Below the pieces are notes generated by a model. It saw only the letters and a program-made list of their open reading frames with translations, did no database searches and was not told the DNA's origin. From contig CAWELH010000010.1 in NCBI GenBank assembly GCA_963809925.1, forward strand, positions 535,932 to 599,931: a stretch of DNA of 64,000 nucleotides, written 5' to 3'. Made by a program: the position numbers and the translations under genes. Positions 35,940 to 44,997 of the stretch are shown piece by piece. The first letter of the stretch is position 1. The number at the start of each line of letters is the position of its first letter. The stretch is from DASQZK01 sp963809925. GTDB lineage: Bacteria; Bacteroidota; Bacteroidia; Bacteroidales; GCA-2748055.

Positions 35940-37361
35940 ATGCATGATCGAGTTTGGAATAATTGCCTCAAGGTGATTAAGGACAATGTACCCTCTATCA
36001 GCTACCGCACCTGGTTTGAGCCAATTGTGCCTCTGCGACTTGAAGACAACATCCTGACGATCCAGGTGCCAAGCCCGTTTTTCTATGAATATCTTGAAGA
36101 ACAATACATTGATATTCTGAGAAAGGTACTACGCAAAGAGCTGGGTGTTGAAGCCAAACTTGAGTACAGTGTCGTAATGCAGAACAATTCCTTTTCAAAT
36201 CACAAACCCTACACCGTAAAGTTTCCTGCCAAAAACAACAAGGAACTGACCAATAAACCGGTTTCTGTTCCTATTGACACAGAAGAAGTCACCATTAAGA
36301 ATCCCTTTGTGATTCCGGGCATCAAAAAGCTGAACATTGATCCAAGGCTGAACAGCTCGTATTCATTCAGTAATTTCATTGAAGGTGAATGCAATCGGCT
36401 TGCAAGGTCGGCCGGATATGCCGTTTCCAACAACCCGGGCGGAACAGCTTTCAACCCTTTATTGATCTATGGTGATTCCGGGCTGGGCAAAACGCACCTT
36501 GCGCAGGCCATCGGTATCGAAGTGAAGGAAAAATTTCCTGAAAAAACGGTTTTATACGTCAACGCCAATAAGTTTCAGACCCAGTTCGTCGATTCCATCA
36601 GGAACAACAATAAAAATGATTTTCTGCATTTTTACCAGATGATCGATGTGCTGATCATTGACGACGTACATGAATTTGCAGGGAAGGAAAAAACACAGGA
36701 TACATTTTTCCATATTTTTAACCATCTGCATCAGTCAGGAAAACAGCTCGTCCTGACGTCCGACAAGCCTCCTGTTGAGTTGCAGGGCATGGAACAACGA
36801 CTACTTTCGCGATTCAAATGGGGCCTGTCAGCCGATCTCCAGCCGCCTGATTTTGAGACCCGGATTGCTATTCTTAAAAAGAAGATATACAATGACGGCA
36901 TTGAAATGCCTGATGAGGTAATCGAGTACATTGCCACCCACATCACGGACAATATCAGGGAACTGGAAGGCGCCTTGATCTCTCTTCTCGCACAGTCGAC
37001 GTTGAATAAAAAAGAAATTACACTGGATCTGACCCGTGAAATGATCGACAAACTGATCAAAAACACAAAGAGGGAAATCAGCATCGACTATATCCAGAAG
37101 GTGGTATGTAACTATTTTAACCTCGGAATCGACTCTCTCCAGTCAAGGACAAGAAAAAGAGAAATTGTTCAGGCACGACAGGTAGCCATGTTTTTCTCCA
37201 AGAGCCTGACGAAATCGTCGCTGGCGAGTATTGGCTTGCAGATCGGAGGAAAGGATCACGCCACCGTACTTCATGCCTGTAAAACGGTAAATAACCTTAT
37301 TGAAACGGATAAACGTTTCAGAGTACAAATGGATGAAATAGAAAAGAAGTTGAAGATTTAA
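35940..37361 (+). CDS. dnaA: Chromosomal replication initiator DnaA
   Basis: DnaA binds DnaA boxes and opens the replication origin. The 473 residues include the N-terminal oligomerisation domain (SYRTWFEPIVPL), a linker, the AAA+ domain with Walker A GDSGLGKTHL and Walker B VLIIDDVHEF, and a C-terminal helix-turn-helix DNA-binding domain with the family signature GGKDHATVLHACKTV. The start is the ATG at 35940, after a long AT-rich leader. It is followed by an intrinsic terminator at 37361-37389. Confidence 0.97.
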   Translation: MHDRVWNNCLKVIKDNVPSISYRTWFEPIVPLRLEDNILTIQVPSPFFYEYLEEQYIDILRKVLRKELGVEAKLEYSVVMQNNSFSNHKPYTVKFPAKNNKELTNKPVSVPIDTEEVTIKNPFVIPGIKKLNIDPRLNSSYSFSNFIEGECNRLARSAGYAVSNNPGGTAFNPLLIYGDSGLGKTHLAQAIGIEVKEKFPEKTVLYVNANKFQTQFVDSIRNNNKNDFLHFYQMIDVLIIDDVHEFAGKEKTQDTFFHIFNHLHQSGKQLVLTSDKPPVELQGMEQRLLSRFKWGLSADLQPPDFETRIAILKKKIYNDGIEMPDEVIEYIATHITDNIRELEGALISLLAQSTLNKKEITLDLTREMIDKLIKNTKREISIDYIQKVVCNYFNLGIDSLQSRTRKREIVQARQVAMFFSKSLTKSSLASIGLQIGGKDHATVLHACKTVNNLIETDKRFRVQMDEIEKKLKI

Positions 37362-37389
37362 ACAGGTTCCCCGGAACCTGTTTTTTTTA
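37361..37389 (+). terminator. Terminator after dnaA
   Basis: CAGGTTC (37363-37369), loop CCCG and GAACCTG (37374-37380) form a GC-rich hairpin followed by eight T (37381-37388). It is a textbook intrinsic terminator overlapping the last base of the dnaA stop codon. Confidence 0.9.
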
Positions 37390-37400
37390 ACCTGAATTTT

Positions 37401-38282
37401 ATGATTTATCTGATCCTTAGCATTCTGTCTTCCACAACCATCTTCATAATATTCAAATATCTTGATCATTTTCATATTTCGGTCCTTCCTGTTATCATTT
37501 ATAACTACCTTTTCGCAGCAATTCCCGGCTTCTTCCTTTCAGGAGAAAAACTTTCTATTGCCGCCATTTTTAATAGCGACTGGTTGTTGTTGGCAGGCCT
37601 GATCGGGATTCTATTCATCGTCATGTTCAATGTCGTAGGCCTTTCGTCAGCTATAGCCGGAATTTCTGTTACCTCTGTTGCCAGCAAAATGTCGGTGGCG
37701 ATACCCATATCGTTCTCAATCTTTTATGACCCCTCCGACCGGTTCACCATATTCAAACTCATCGGCACATGCATTGCCCTGTCGGCAATTTTTCTCATCA
37801 TCTACAAAAAAAAGGGCATGCGATTAAACCGGAGTGTGGTTTATCTTCCTGTGTTGCTCTTCCTTGGAATGGGAATGATCGATTCATTGGTCAAATATGC
37901 TCAGTTCAAATACATCAGCGATCAGGAGATCGCTTTTTTTTCGTCTTTTCTTTTCACCATCTCGTTTCTGACCGGAATTATATTTATGATACTGAAGCGG
38001 GGAAGCTTTAAAAGCCTGATGAATATCAGGGTACTGATTTGGGGAACCGTGCTTGGCGTTGTAAATTTTGGTTCGATTTTTTTCCTTATTAAGGCCCTGA
38101 ACTTTAAGCTCCCCGGCGGTGAAGGTTTTGACAGCTCCACAGTTTTCGCAATAAATAATACGGGGATCGTGTTGTTATCTGTGATGACGGGTCTGTTCCT
38201 TTTTAAGGAAAAGCTGAACATATTTAACAGAATTGGAATTCTCATGGCAATTGTTGCGATTGTCGTATTCGCATTTGCATGA
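37401..38282 (+). CDS. EamA/DMT-family membrane transporter
   Basis: A 293-residue integral membrane protein with ten predicted helices arranged as two EamA repeats, the drug/metabolite transporter superfamily layout. The first helix is MIYLILSILSSTTIFIIFKYL, the second repeat begins near residue 150, and residues 230-293 end with LFLFKEKLNIFNRIGILMAI, a characteristic EamA ending. Substrate cannot be inferred. Its stop overlaps the start of the next gene by four bases (ATGA), so the two are translationally coupled. Confidence 0.85.
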   Translation: MIYLILSILSSTTIFIIFKYLDHFHISVLPVIIYNYLFAAIPGFFLSGEKLSIAAIFNSDWLLLAGLIGILFIVMFNVVGLSSAIAGISVTSVASKMSVAIPISFSIFYDPSDRFTIFKLIGTCIALSAIFLIIYKKKGMRLNRSVVYLPVLLFLGMGMIDSLVKYAQFKYISDQEIAFFSSFLFTISFLTGIIFMILKRGSFKSLMNIRVLIWGTVLGVVNFGSIFFLIKALNFKLPGGEGFDSSTVFAINNTGIVLLSVMTGLFLFKEKLNIFNRIGILMAIVAIVVFAFA

Positions 38283-38896
38283 TCATGAACGCTGAATTTT
38301 ACCATACGATAAAGGTACAGGGTGAAAGCCTTTTCAAGGCGAAGGGAAGCCGTTTTATCGGTTTGGCTTTCCCTGTAAAAAGTGAGGATGAGATCCGGGA
38401 AAAGATCGAATCGGTGAAAAAGCAATATCATGATGCACGACATCACTGTTATGCCTGGCAGCTAGAACCTGACCAGGAACTCTACAGGGCCAACGACGAC
38501 GGCGAACCTGCAGGCACGGCCGGGAAACCCATACTCGCTCAGATACGGGTACGGGAACTTACCAACGTTCTGGTAGTCGTGACGAGATACTTCGGCGGAA
38601 CTTTACTGGGTACCGGAGGGTTAATCAGAGCATACAGAACTGCAGCCTCGGAGGCTCTTGACAATGCAGTTATTATTCGAAATGCAGTATTCGGGATTTT
38701 CAGGATAAGCTTCGGATATTCAGATATGAATACGGTAATGAAGATCCTGAAGGAGCTGGATGCAGGACAAACGGAACAGGATTTTTCCCTTCAGTGCTCA
38801 TTAAAGGTCAGGGTGATGAAAAACGTCGCAGGAAAGCTCAGAGCCGGACTTGAACCCTATGGAGATATTGTCCTTGACTATCTTGGTGATGAATAA
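38279..38896 (+). CDS. YigZ/IMPACT family protein
   Basis: A 205-residue protein of the YigZ (IMPACT N-terminal) family. Hallmarks are SRFIGLAFPVKSEDEI, DARHHCYAWQL, the acidic YRANDDGEPAGTAGKP loop and RYFGGTLLGTGGLIRAY, which form the conserved two-domain alpha/beta core. The C-terminal domain (residues 140-205) is the DUF1949-type part. In other bacteria the family is linked to translation regulation, but no defined activity follows from sequence. The start codon overlaps the stop of the EamA gene. Confidence 0.9.
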   Translation: MIMNAEFYHTIKVQGESLFKAKGSRFIGLAFPVKSEDEIREKIESVKKQYHDARHHCYAWQLEPDQELYRANDDGEPAGTAGKPILAQIRVRELTNVLVVVTRYFGGTLLGTGGLIRAYRTAASEALDNAVIIRNAVFGIFRISFGYSDMNTVMKILKELDAGQTEQDFSLQCSLKVRVMKNVAGKLRAGLEPYGDIVLDYLGDE

Positions 38897-39017
38897 CGAG
38901 CCATCCGATGACCGGCTGAAAGACCTGACAGAAAATGAAAGTTATGAATGAGTTATCAACATCTGATATTCTGACATATACGATGATTAATTTTATACCC
39001 AAAACAATGTTCAAAAC

Positions 39018-39926
39018 ATGAAAAACAGAAGCCTAGTTTCCATCAACGATTACAGCCGGGATGAATATCTGCGCATCCTTGATCTGGCCGGTGAATTTGA
39101 GAAAAAGCCTGTGCAGGACATTCTGAACGGATTTGTTGTCGCTACCCTTTTCTTCGAACCCTCCACCCGTACACGACTAAGTTTCGAAAGTGCGGTAAAT
39201 CGGCTTGGCGGACGCGTGATCGGATTTTCCGACTCCAACACCTCAAGTGCGACCAAGGGTGAAACACTTCGTGACACGATCAAGACAGTTTCAAACTATT
39301 GTGATCTTATCGTCATGCGTCATCCACTCGAGGGCAGCGCCCGATTTGCCAGCGAGATATCAAAGGTACCGGTTATCAATGCCGGCGACGGCGCCAACCA
39401 GCACCCTTCACAAACCCTTCTTGATTTATTCTCCATCCGTAAGACGCAAGGAACACTTGAAAATCTTAAGATATTTCTCGTGGGTGACCTTAAGTACGGC
39501 CGTACGGTACATTCGTTGTTGATGGCCATGTCGAAGTTCAACACTACATTTTATTTCATCTCTCCCGAGGAGCTGAAAATGCCGACCGAATATAAGCTCT
39601 ACCTCGATAATCTGGGACTGAAGTACCATGAGTTCAAGGAATTCACGGATATCGTTGGAGATGCTGACGTTATCTACATGACAAGAGTACAGAAAGAACG
39701 TTTCTCCGATCCGATTGAATATGAAAAGACAAAGAATGCCTATGTGCTACGCAGAAATATGATCGAAAATTCTAAACCCTCAATGAAGGTGCTTCACCCC
39801 CTGCCCCGCGTGAATGAGATTCATCTCGATGTGGATGACAGCGACAAAGCATACTATTTCGATCAGGCACAGAATGGTGTTTATACCCGGCAGGCCATCA
39901 TCACTTCAATTCTCGGACTGAAATAA
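39018..39926 (+). CDS. pyrB: Aspartate carbamoyltransferase, catalytic subunit
   Basis: PyrB joins carbamoyl phosphate and aspartate, the committed step of pyrimidine synthesis. At 302 residues it has the expected length. The carbamoyl-phosphate loop FFEPSTRTRLSFESA lies near residues 45-60, HPLEGSARFA and GDGANQHPSQTLLD follow, and the aspartate-binding HPLPRVNEIHLDVD is at the C terminus. pyrI follows after ten bases, giving the two-subunit regulated enzyme. No attenuator leader is evident in the 121-base upstream gap. Confidence 0.97.
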   Translation: MKNRSLVSINDYSRDEYLRILDLAGEFEKKPVQDILNGFVVATLFFEPSTRTRLSFESAVNRLGGRVIGFSDSNTSSATKGETLRDTIKTVSNYCDLIVMRHPLEGSARFASEISKVPVINAGDGANQHPSQTLLDLFSIRKTQGTLENLKIFLVGDLKYGRTVHSLLMAMSKFNTTFYFISPEELKMPTEYKLYLDNLGLKYHEFKEFTDIVGDADVIYMTRVQKERFSDPIEYEKTKNAYVLRRNMIENSKPSMKVLHPLPRVNEIHLDVDDSDKAYYFDQAQNGVYTRQAIITSILGLK

Positions 39927-39936
39927 AACTATCAAT

Positions 39937-40404
39937 ATGGAAGACATGAAAGACAGAACACATCTCGTTGTTAGTGCCATCAAAGAAGGTACTGTCATCG
40001 ATCATATACCTGCAACAGACCTTTTCAAGGTAATCACCATTCTGGGACTCGATCATATCGACAACCAGATCACCTTCGGAACTAATCTCGAAAGCAAAAA
40101 GCTTGGCAAGAAAGCCATCATCAAGCTTTCAGGGGTCTTTTTCAGGAATGAAGACATCAACAAGATTGCCCTTGTTGCTCCCCAGGCCAAGCTGAACATC
40201 ATCAGGGATTATAAAGTGGTTGAAAAGAAAATCGTAGAAGTGCCCGAAGAGATCACACGGATTGTCCAGTGCGTGAACCCGAAATGCATCACGAACAATG
40301 AAGAGATCAAAACCCGATTTTCAGTGGTTGATAAGCATAACGTTTCGCTGAAATGCCATTATTGCGAGAAGATTACAGATATGGATAATATCCGGATTAT
40401 TTGA
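39937..40404 (+). CDS. pyrI: Aspartate carbamoyltransferase, regulatory subunit
   Basis: PyrI binds CTP and ATP and transmits feedback control to PyrB. The 155-residue product has an allosteric domain (VSAIKEGTVIDHIPA near the N terminus) and a zinc domain with four cysteines arranged as CVNPKC and CHYC, which docks onto the catalytic subunit. It follows pyrB in the same operon. Its presence predicts CTP-sensitive pyrimidine synthesis in this organism. Confidence 0.96.
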   Translation: MEDMKDRTHLVVSAIKEGTVIDHIPATDLFKVITILGLDHIDNQITFGTNLESKKLGKKAIIKLSGVFFRNEDINKIALVAPQAKLNIIRDYKVVEKKIVEVPEEITRIVQCVNPKCITNNEEIKTRFSVVDKHNVSLKCHYCEKITDMDNIRII

Positions 40405-40596
40405 GAGTGAATGAAGGCAGGGAATAAAGAGCTCAAGCGGTTAGGAAATTAGAAAGTTAAGAGGTTGGGGAGGGAGCTGCATCATAGATCACCTTTTATT
40501 TCGTTTCTATATTGCACTACCCATCGGCGAGTTGGATTTAGCTTTTAATAAACACTTCGCGATCGCCAAACTTTTACACAAAATCCCGAAAGCGCA

Positions 40597-40626
40597 TTTG
40601 CACTCGGGGCAAAATCATTATTTTTG
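40597..40626 (+). promoter_or_regulatory. Promoter of the DUF4293-like gene
   Basis: TTTG at 40597-40600 and TATTTTTG at 40619-40626, 18 bases apart, match the phylum promoter pattern. The start site should be near 40632, 17 bases before the ATG at 40649. This makes the upstream in-frame TTG at 40532 an unlikely start. The 244-base gap after pyrI holds nothing else clear. Confidence 0.6.
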
Positions 40627-40648
40627 CAATAACAAAACTGTTGATATC

Positions 40649-41116
40649 ATGATCCAGCGTATTCAAACCATATATCTTTTCCTTTCCACGGTGCTTTTCT
40701 TCGTCATGCTAGGCAATCCGATAGCACAGATCCAGCTGAATGAGAAAACCTTTCTTGTTTTTAACCACAACGTGATCAAAGCAATGGACGATGATGCTAC
40801 ATTTGAAGTGATTCCAACCTGGCCTGTCACAATTCTGATCTCCGTTATTATGCTTATCAGCCTTGTTGATATTTTCCTGTATAAAAAGCGGATATTGCAA
40901 ATGCGCTTGTGCGTATTCAATATACTCCTGATGTTCGGACTTGTTGGACTGATCTATTTTTTCACCAAATATACGATGAGGAAATATGATGGTATAGATT
41001 CAGCCTTCCTCTGGCCCATTGTCGTTCCTTTTATAACCATCATACTTACCTACCTGGCGCTGAAAAGAATCCAGAAAGATGATGCATTGGTGAAATCCTA
41101 CGAACGGATCAGGTAA
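40649..41116 (+). CDS. DUF4293-like membrane protein
   Basis: A 155-residue integral membrane protein with four hydrophobic helices, opening MIQRIQTIYLFLSTVLFFVML, which is characteristic of the Bacteroidota DUF4293 family. The start at 40649 is fixed by the promoter immediately upstream; a longer frame to 40532 is not supported. Function is unknown. It converges with the SPFH gene, and an operator-like double palindrome lies between them. Confidence 0.85.
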   Translation: MIQRIQTIYLFLSTVLFFVMLGNPIAQIQLNEKTFLVFNHNVIKAMDDDATFEVIPTWPVTILISVIMLISLVDIFLYKKRILQMRLCVFNILLMFGLVGLIYFFTKYTMRKYDGIDSAFLWPIVVPFITIILTYLALKRIQKDDALVKSYERIR

Positions 41117-41145
41117 TTTCCGGCCTCTGCACTACGCCAAAAAAC

Positions 41146-41197
41146 GAAAAATTGTATAAATTTTACACAATAATGTATAAATCTTATACAATTTTTC
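41146..41197. repeat. Paired 17-bp palindromes within a 14-bp inverted repeat
   Basis: Two copies of TGTATAAATYTTAYACA, at 41153-41169 and 41174-41190, are each near-perfect or perfect palindromes and are centred 21 bp apart, two helical turns. The outer arms GAAAAATTGTATAA (41146-41159) and its complement (41184-41197) are perfect inverted repeats. It lies between convergent genes, so either a bidirectional terminator (low GC argues against it) or a pair of regulator binding sites is possible. Confidence 0.6.
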
Positions 41198-41261
41198 AGT
41201 TTAGACAGGGTAACTACTACTGCAACAGAAATTGGAGCAGCAGGAGCGTCGCCCCGGTAAT

Positions 41262-42077
41262 TTAGTTATTATTCAGTATCAGAGGCAATCCGTCCTTACC
41301 CGAACCTATCACAACGATTTTGGTGTTTGGAGATTTTGACAGTTCAATGGTAGCATCGATGCCCTTTTGCTTCAGGATTTTATCGGTAAGTGACGCGCTC
41401 AGAATGTTATTGTATCTCGCGATCCCTTCCGCTTCGATCCTCTTTCTTTCTGCCTCACTACCCTCCCTTTCAATCCTGAATTTATATGCCAGTGCTTCCT
41501 GTTCCTGCTTCAGCTTGGATTCGATGGCTTGTTTGAGTTGTTCCGGGAGAGTGATTGACCGGATAAGCAGCGTCTGCATTTTAATATTTTTACTTTCCAG
41601 GAGTTTTTCAGTTTCGTCGTAGATTTCCTGTTCTACTTCAGCCCTGCGTGTTGAATAAATTTCCTCCGCAGCAAATTTTCCCATGATTCGTCGTACTGCT
41701 GACCTTACCTCAGGTATAACAACAATATTTACATAATTGGGTCCGATGTTCTCGTGAAGATAGCCTAGTTTTTCAAAGGTAGGATTGTACCTCACAAATA
41801 CATCAACATTCAGTGTCAATCCGTTTTTATCGAGTACATCGAGCGTTTCTTCGCGGCTCTGTTCTCTAACGGTGTACTTAATAAAATCGTTCCAGGGAGC
41901 TATGATGTGGAAACCAGGCGGATAGATATGTTCCTTGTCCAGCCCGGTTGTAAATTTTCTGAATATGATTGCCCGTTCACCGGGTCTGAGTGTGTAAAAC
42001 ATATTGCTACTGAAAATAATCACCAGCACGACAGCAATGATTCCGGCCACTAGGGCTGTTTGGGATTTTTTGTTCAT
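41262..42077 (-). CDS. SPFH/Band 7 (prohibitin-like) membrane protein
   Basis: A 271-residue protein with one N-terminal transmembrane helix (about 8-30) followed by an SPFH domain: MFYTLRPGERAIIFRKFTTG, then VRYNPTFEKLGYLH, and a helical coiled-coil region rich in Arg/Glu (EQEALAYKFRIEREGSEAERKRIEAEG). Such proteins form large membrane-bound rings and can modulate proteases such as FtsH. It is a single gene; there is no neighbouring partner, unlike the HflK-HflC pair. Prohibitin-like is the closest label; function is inferred only from the family. Confidence 0.85.
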   Translation of the reverse strand: MNKKSQTALVAGIIAVVLVIIFSSNMFYTLRPGERAIIFRKFTTGLDKEHIYPPGFHIIAPWNDFIKYTVREQSREETLDVLDKNGLTLNVDVFVRYNPTFEKLGYLHENIGPNYVNIVVIPEVRSAVRRIMGKFAAEEIYSTRRAEVEQEIYDETEKLLESKNIKMQTLLIRSITLPEQLKQAIESKLKQEQEALAYKFRIEREGSEAERKRIEAEGIARYNNILSASLTDKILKQKGIDATIELSKSPNTKIVVIGSGKDGLPLILNNN

Positions 42078-42178
42078 AATTGGAAGATATTTGTTTATAA
42101 TGTAGTTTCAGGTTCCTTTTGGAGGCTACTGATTTAACAAAATTAGTTTAATTTTGCACTAATCAAAAGGGAGAAGGC

Positions 42179-43063
42179 ATGACCAATGCTCTGGCGACAT
42201 CGGAACTCATCATGAATGAGGACGGCAGTATATATCATCTCCATCTGAAACCAGGGGATGTAGCCGAAAAGGTGATCCTCGTCGGTGACCCGGGACGGGT
42301 AGAAAAATTATCTTCATTATTTGATTCGGTTGAATTCAGAGTTAATAACAGAGAATTCGTCACCCATACGGGTTATTGCAATGGAGTGAGGCTCTCGGTC
42401 GTTTCAACCGGAATTGGTACCGACAACATTGATATTGTTATCAATGAGCTTGATGCCCTCAAAAACATCGATCTGGAACGCAGGGAAATCCGGAAAGAAC
42501 ATTCAGCCTACGAATTTATCAGGATCGGTACTACGGGGGGACTGCAGGCCGAGCTGGGTGTCGGGTCCTTTGTTCTTTCGAGGCTTGCAGGTGGTTTTGA
42601 TGGTCTCATTCATTATTATCGTGACGGGTACAGCATCTGTGATGCCGACATAGAAAATGCATTCGTCAATCACACTGAGTGGTATGATAAACGCCCGGTA
42701 CCTTACTTCGTTTGGAGTGCAAATTCACTTTTTGACGTTCTTAATCACGACGTTTTCTCAGGCATCACCCTTTCCTCACCTGGGTTTTACGGACCACAGG
42801 GCAGAACACTCCGATTACCTGTGATCGATCCTGATCTCAATAGAAAGATACATTCTTTTACCTATGATAACCTGAAAGTGACTAATTTTGAGATGGAAAG
42901 TTCGGCATTATTCGGACTTTCGTCTTTGCTGGGACATAAGGCGGTAAGTATCTGCGCAGTGATCGCTAACCGGATTACCGGAGAATTTATCAGGGACTGC
43001 GAACCTGTTATGGATAAACTGCTTCGCTTTACTCTGGATCGAATCGTTGAAAAGCAGGACTAA
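42179..43063 (+). CDS. Nucleoside phosphorylase (uridine phosphorylase-like)
   Basis: A 294-residue cytosolic enzyme of the PNP/UDP phosphorylase family 1, which splits nucleosides with phosphate. Motifs are VILVGDPGRVEKL near 30-40, the phosphate loop VVSTGIGTDNIDIV, EFIRIGTTGGLQ around 115-125, and a ribose-binding FEMESSALFGLSSLLGH near 240. The motif order fits a uridine-phosphorylase-like enzyme, but substrate preference is not certain. A transglutaminase-like gene follows after six bases. Confidence 0.88.
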   Translation: MTNALATSELIMNEDGSIYHLHLKPGDVAEKVILVGDPGRVEKLSSLFDSVEFRVNNREFVTHTGYCNGVRLSVVSTGIGTDNIDIVINELDALKNIDLERREIRKEHSAYEFIRIGTTGGLQAELGVGSFVLSRLAGGFDGLIHYYRDGYSICDADIENAFVNHTEWYDKRPVPYFVWSANSLFDVLNHDVFSGITLSSPGFYGPQGRTLRLPVIDPDLNRKIHSFTYDNLKVTNFEMESSALFGLSSLLGHKAVSICAVIANRITGEFIRDCEPVMDKLLRFTLDRIVEKQD

Positions 43064-43069
43064 TATATT

Positions 43070-43939
43070 ATGGTGGATAAGGAAATAAAGGTATTGATCA
43101 ATTTACTGGAAGACCCTGACCAGGAAGTCTTCAGTGTAGTTGCAGGGAAGCTGCGGGAGCACGGGATAGATGCGGTTCCGAGCCTGGAAAAGGCGTGGGA
43201 ATCCTCTTTGAATCAGGAGCTTCAGGAAAAGATTGAAGAGCTCATTCACAACATACAGTTTGGATATATTTGCGATGAATTACGCATTTGGGCCACCAGT
43301 GGCGGCAACAACCTGCTTTATGGCGCCTACCTCATTGCCAAATATCAGTATCCCGACCTGTATTTCAGTGAGATTGAGGAACAGATTGACGTGCTACGAA
43401 AGGATGCATGGCTTGAGATCCACAATAACTTAACTGCTCTTGAGAAAGTGAGAGTATTGAACCACGTCATATTTGGCGTCCACAAATTCTCCAGAAATTC
43501 AACCAATTTTTATTCGCCAAGGAACTCCTTTATCAACCAGGTTTTTGAAACCAGGAAGGGCAATCCCATCTCTCTGTCCATTATTTACTCAGTTGTAGCA
43601 GAAAAGCTGGAAATACCGGTATTCGGTGTCAATTTACCGCTGAACTATATCCTGGCGTATGAGGATCCCACCTATGATGAAGATCGGTACCATATCTTGT
43701 TTTATATCAACCCCTTTAACAGGGGTATGGTATTGAGCAGGAAAGATATCGACAGGTTTCTGACTCAACAAAAGCTGAAGCCACGGAAAGAATATTTTAC
43801 ACCATGCAGCAATATTACCACCATTGAAAGGGTATTGCGGAACCTGATATTTGCGTATGAAAAAATGGGGTATTCTGATAAGACAGAGCAGGTAAATCAG
43901 CTATTGAATATTGTCAAAACGGCTTCACCCGAGATTTAA
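43070..43939 (+). CDS. SirB1-like transglutaminase-family protein
   Basis: A 289-residue protein of the transglutaminase-like SirB1 family, with the characteristic segment FETRKGNPISLSIIYSVVAE, then a short LPLNYILAYED region and a C-terminal RVLRNLIFAYEKMG segment (tetratricopeptide-like). Family members usually lack an obvious transglutaminase cysteine; none is visible at the expected place. It is co-transcribed with the nucleoside phosphorylase and its stop overlaps the epimerase stop by four bases on the opposite strand. Confidence 0.85.
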   Translation: MVDKEIKVLINLLEDPDQEVFSVVAGKLREHGIDAVPSLEKAWESSLNQELQEKIEELIHNIQFGYICDELRIWATSGGNNLLYGAYLIAKYQYPDLYFSEIEEQIDVLRKDAWLEIHNNLTALEKVRVLNHVIFGVHKFSRNSTNFYSPRNSFINQVFETRKGNPISLSIIYSVVAEKLEIPVFGVNLPLNYILAYEDPTYDEDRYHILFYINPFNRGMVLSRKDIDRFLTQQKLKPRKEYFTPCSNITTIERVLRNLIFAYEKMGYSDKTEQVNQLLNIVKTASPEI

Positions 43940-44991
43940 CTTCCATAGTATCCCCGGTACCACTCAATGAAATTCCTGATGCCCGTATCCACAGTAGTGT
44001 CCGGTTTGTAGCCAAAATTTTCGATTAAATCATCAACATCTGCCCAGGTTTTTTCGACATCACCTGGTTGAAGTGGCTGCATTTCCATGATGGCCTTTTT
44101 ACCCGTATACTTTTCGATGGCTTTGATAAAGTCGAGTAACTGTACCGGTTTGTTGTTTCCGATATTATATACCCGGTACGGTGCAGAAGACGTGGCCGGA
44201 TCCGGGTTTTCAGGATCCCAGGATGGATTTCCTGAGGGCGGCTTTCCGTCTGTCATCCGGGAAATCCCACCCACTATATCGTCCACATAAGTAAAATCCC
44301 TCTCCATTTTACCAAAATTAAAAACGTTGATAGGTTCGTCCTTCAGCATTGCCCGGGTAAAAATATACAGTGCCATGTCAGGTCGTCCCCATGGTCCGTA
44401 TACAGTAAAGAACCTGAGGCCCGTGGTGGGGATACCAAAAAGGTGGCTGTATGTGTGAGCCATAAGCTCATTGCTCTTTTTACTTGCGGCATAAAGGCTC
44501 ACCGGATGATTGGTATTGTTATGAACTGAGAAAGGCATTGCTTTGTTGAGACCGTAAACACTTGAACTACTGGCATAGATAAGATGTTGCACAGGATATT
44601 TCCTGCAGGCTTCAAGGATATTCAGAAAACCAGTAATATTGGCCTCGATATAAGCCTCAGGATTTGTCAGGCTATACCTTACTCCCGCCTGCGCTGCCAG
44701 ATTCACCACTACATCAGGGCGGAAATCATCAAAGAGCCTGAGGATGGTTTCCCTGTCTCCAAGCTCTGCTTGTACAAATTGTTGATTTTTATGTTTTGTA
44801 CTGATCTCCGGTCTCCCGTAGGTAAAGTTTTGCTGGTCAAAGCCGGCAAATTTCAGACGGTCATACTTCAGCTGGACATCGTAATAATCGTTTATGCTGT
44901 CAAGTCCAAGGACTTCTTTTCCTTCAAGGCGTAACTTCTCAGCAAGGTGAAAACCAATGAAGCCGGCTGTTCCGGTGATGAGTACCTTCAT
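43936..44991 (-). CDS. NAD-dependent nucleotide-sugar epimerase (UDP-glucuronate 4-epimerase-like)
   Basis: A 351-residue extended SDR protein. The N-terminal nucleotide motif is GTAGFIGFHLAEKL; the catalytic Tyr-x3-Lys reads YAASKKSNE near residue 162, with the preceding Ser in YASSSSVYG. FFTVYGPWGRPDMALYIFTRA and RDFTYVDDIVGGI are typical of UDP-glucuronate 4-epimerases used for capsule or surface polysaccharides. It lies six bases downstream of rny on the same strand. Precise substrate is inferred from similarity only. Confidence 0.9.
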   Translation of the reverse strand: MKVLITGTAGFIGFHLAEKLRLEGKEVLGLDSINDYYDVQLKYDRLKFAGFDQQNFTYGRPEISTKHKNQQFVQAELGDRETILRLFDDFRPDVVVNLAAQAGVRYSLTNPEAYIEANITGFLNILEACRKYPVQHLIYASSSSVYGLNKAMPFSVHNNTNHPVSLYAASKKSNELMAHTYSHLFGIPTTGLRFFTVYGPWGRPDMALYIFTRAMLKDEPINVFNFGKMERDFTYVDDIVGGISRMTDGKPPSGNPSWDPENPDPATSSAPYRVYNIGNNKPVQLLDFIKAIEKYTGKKAIMEMQPLQPGDVEKTWADVDDLIENFGYKPDTTVDTGIRNFIEWYRGYYGS

Positions 44992-44997
44992 TATTTC

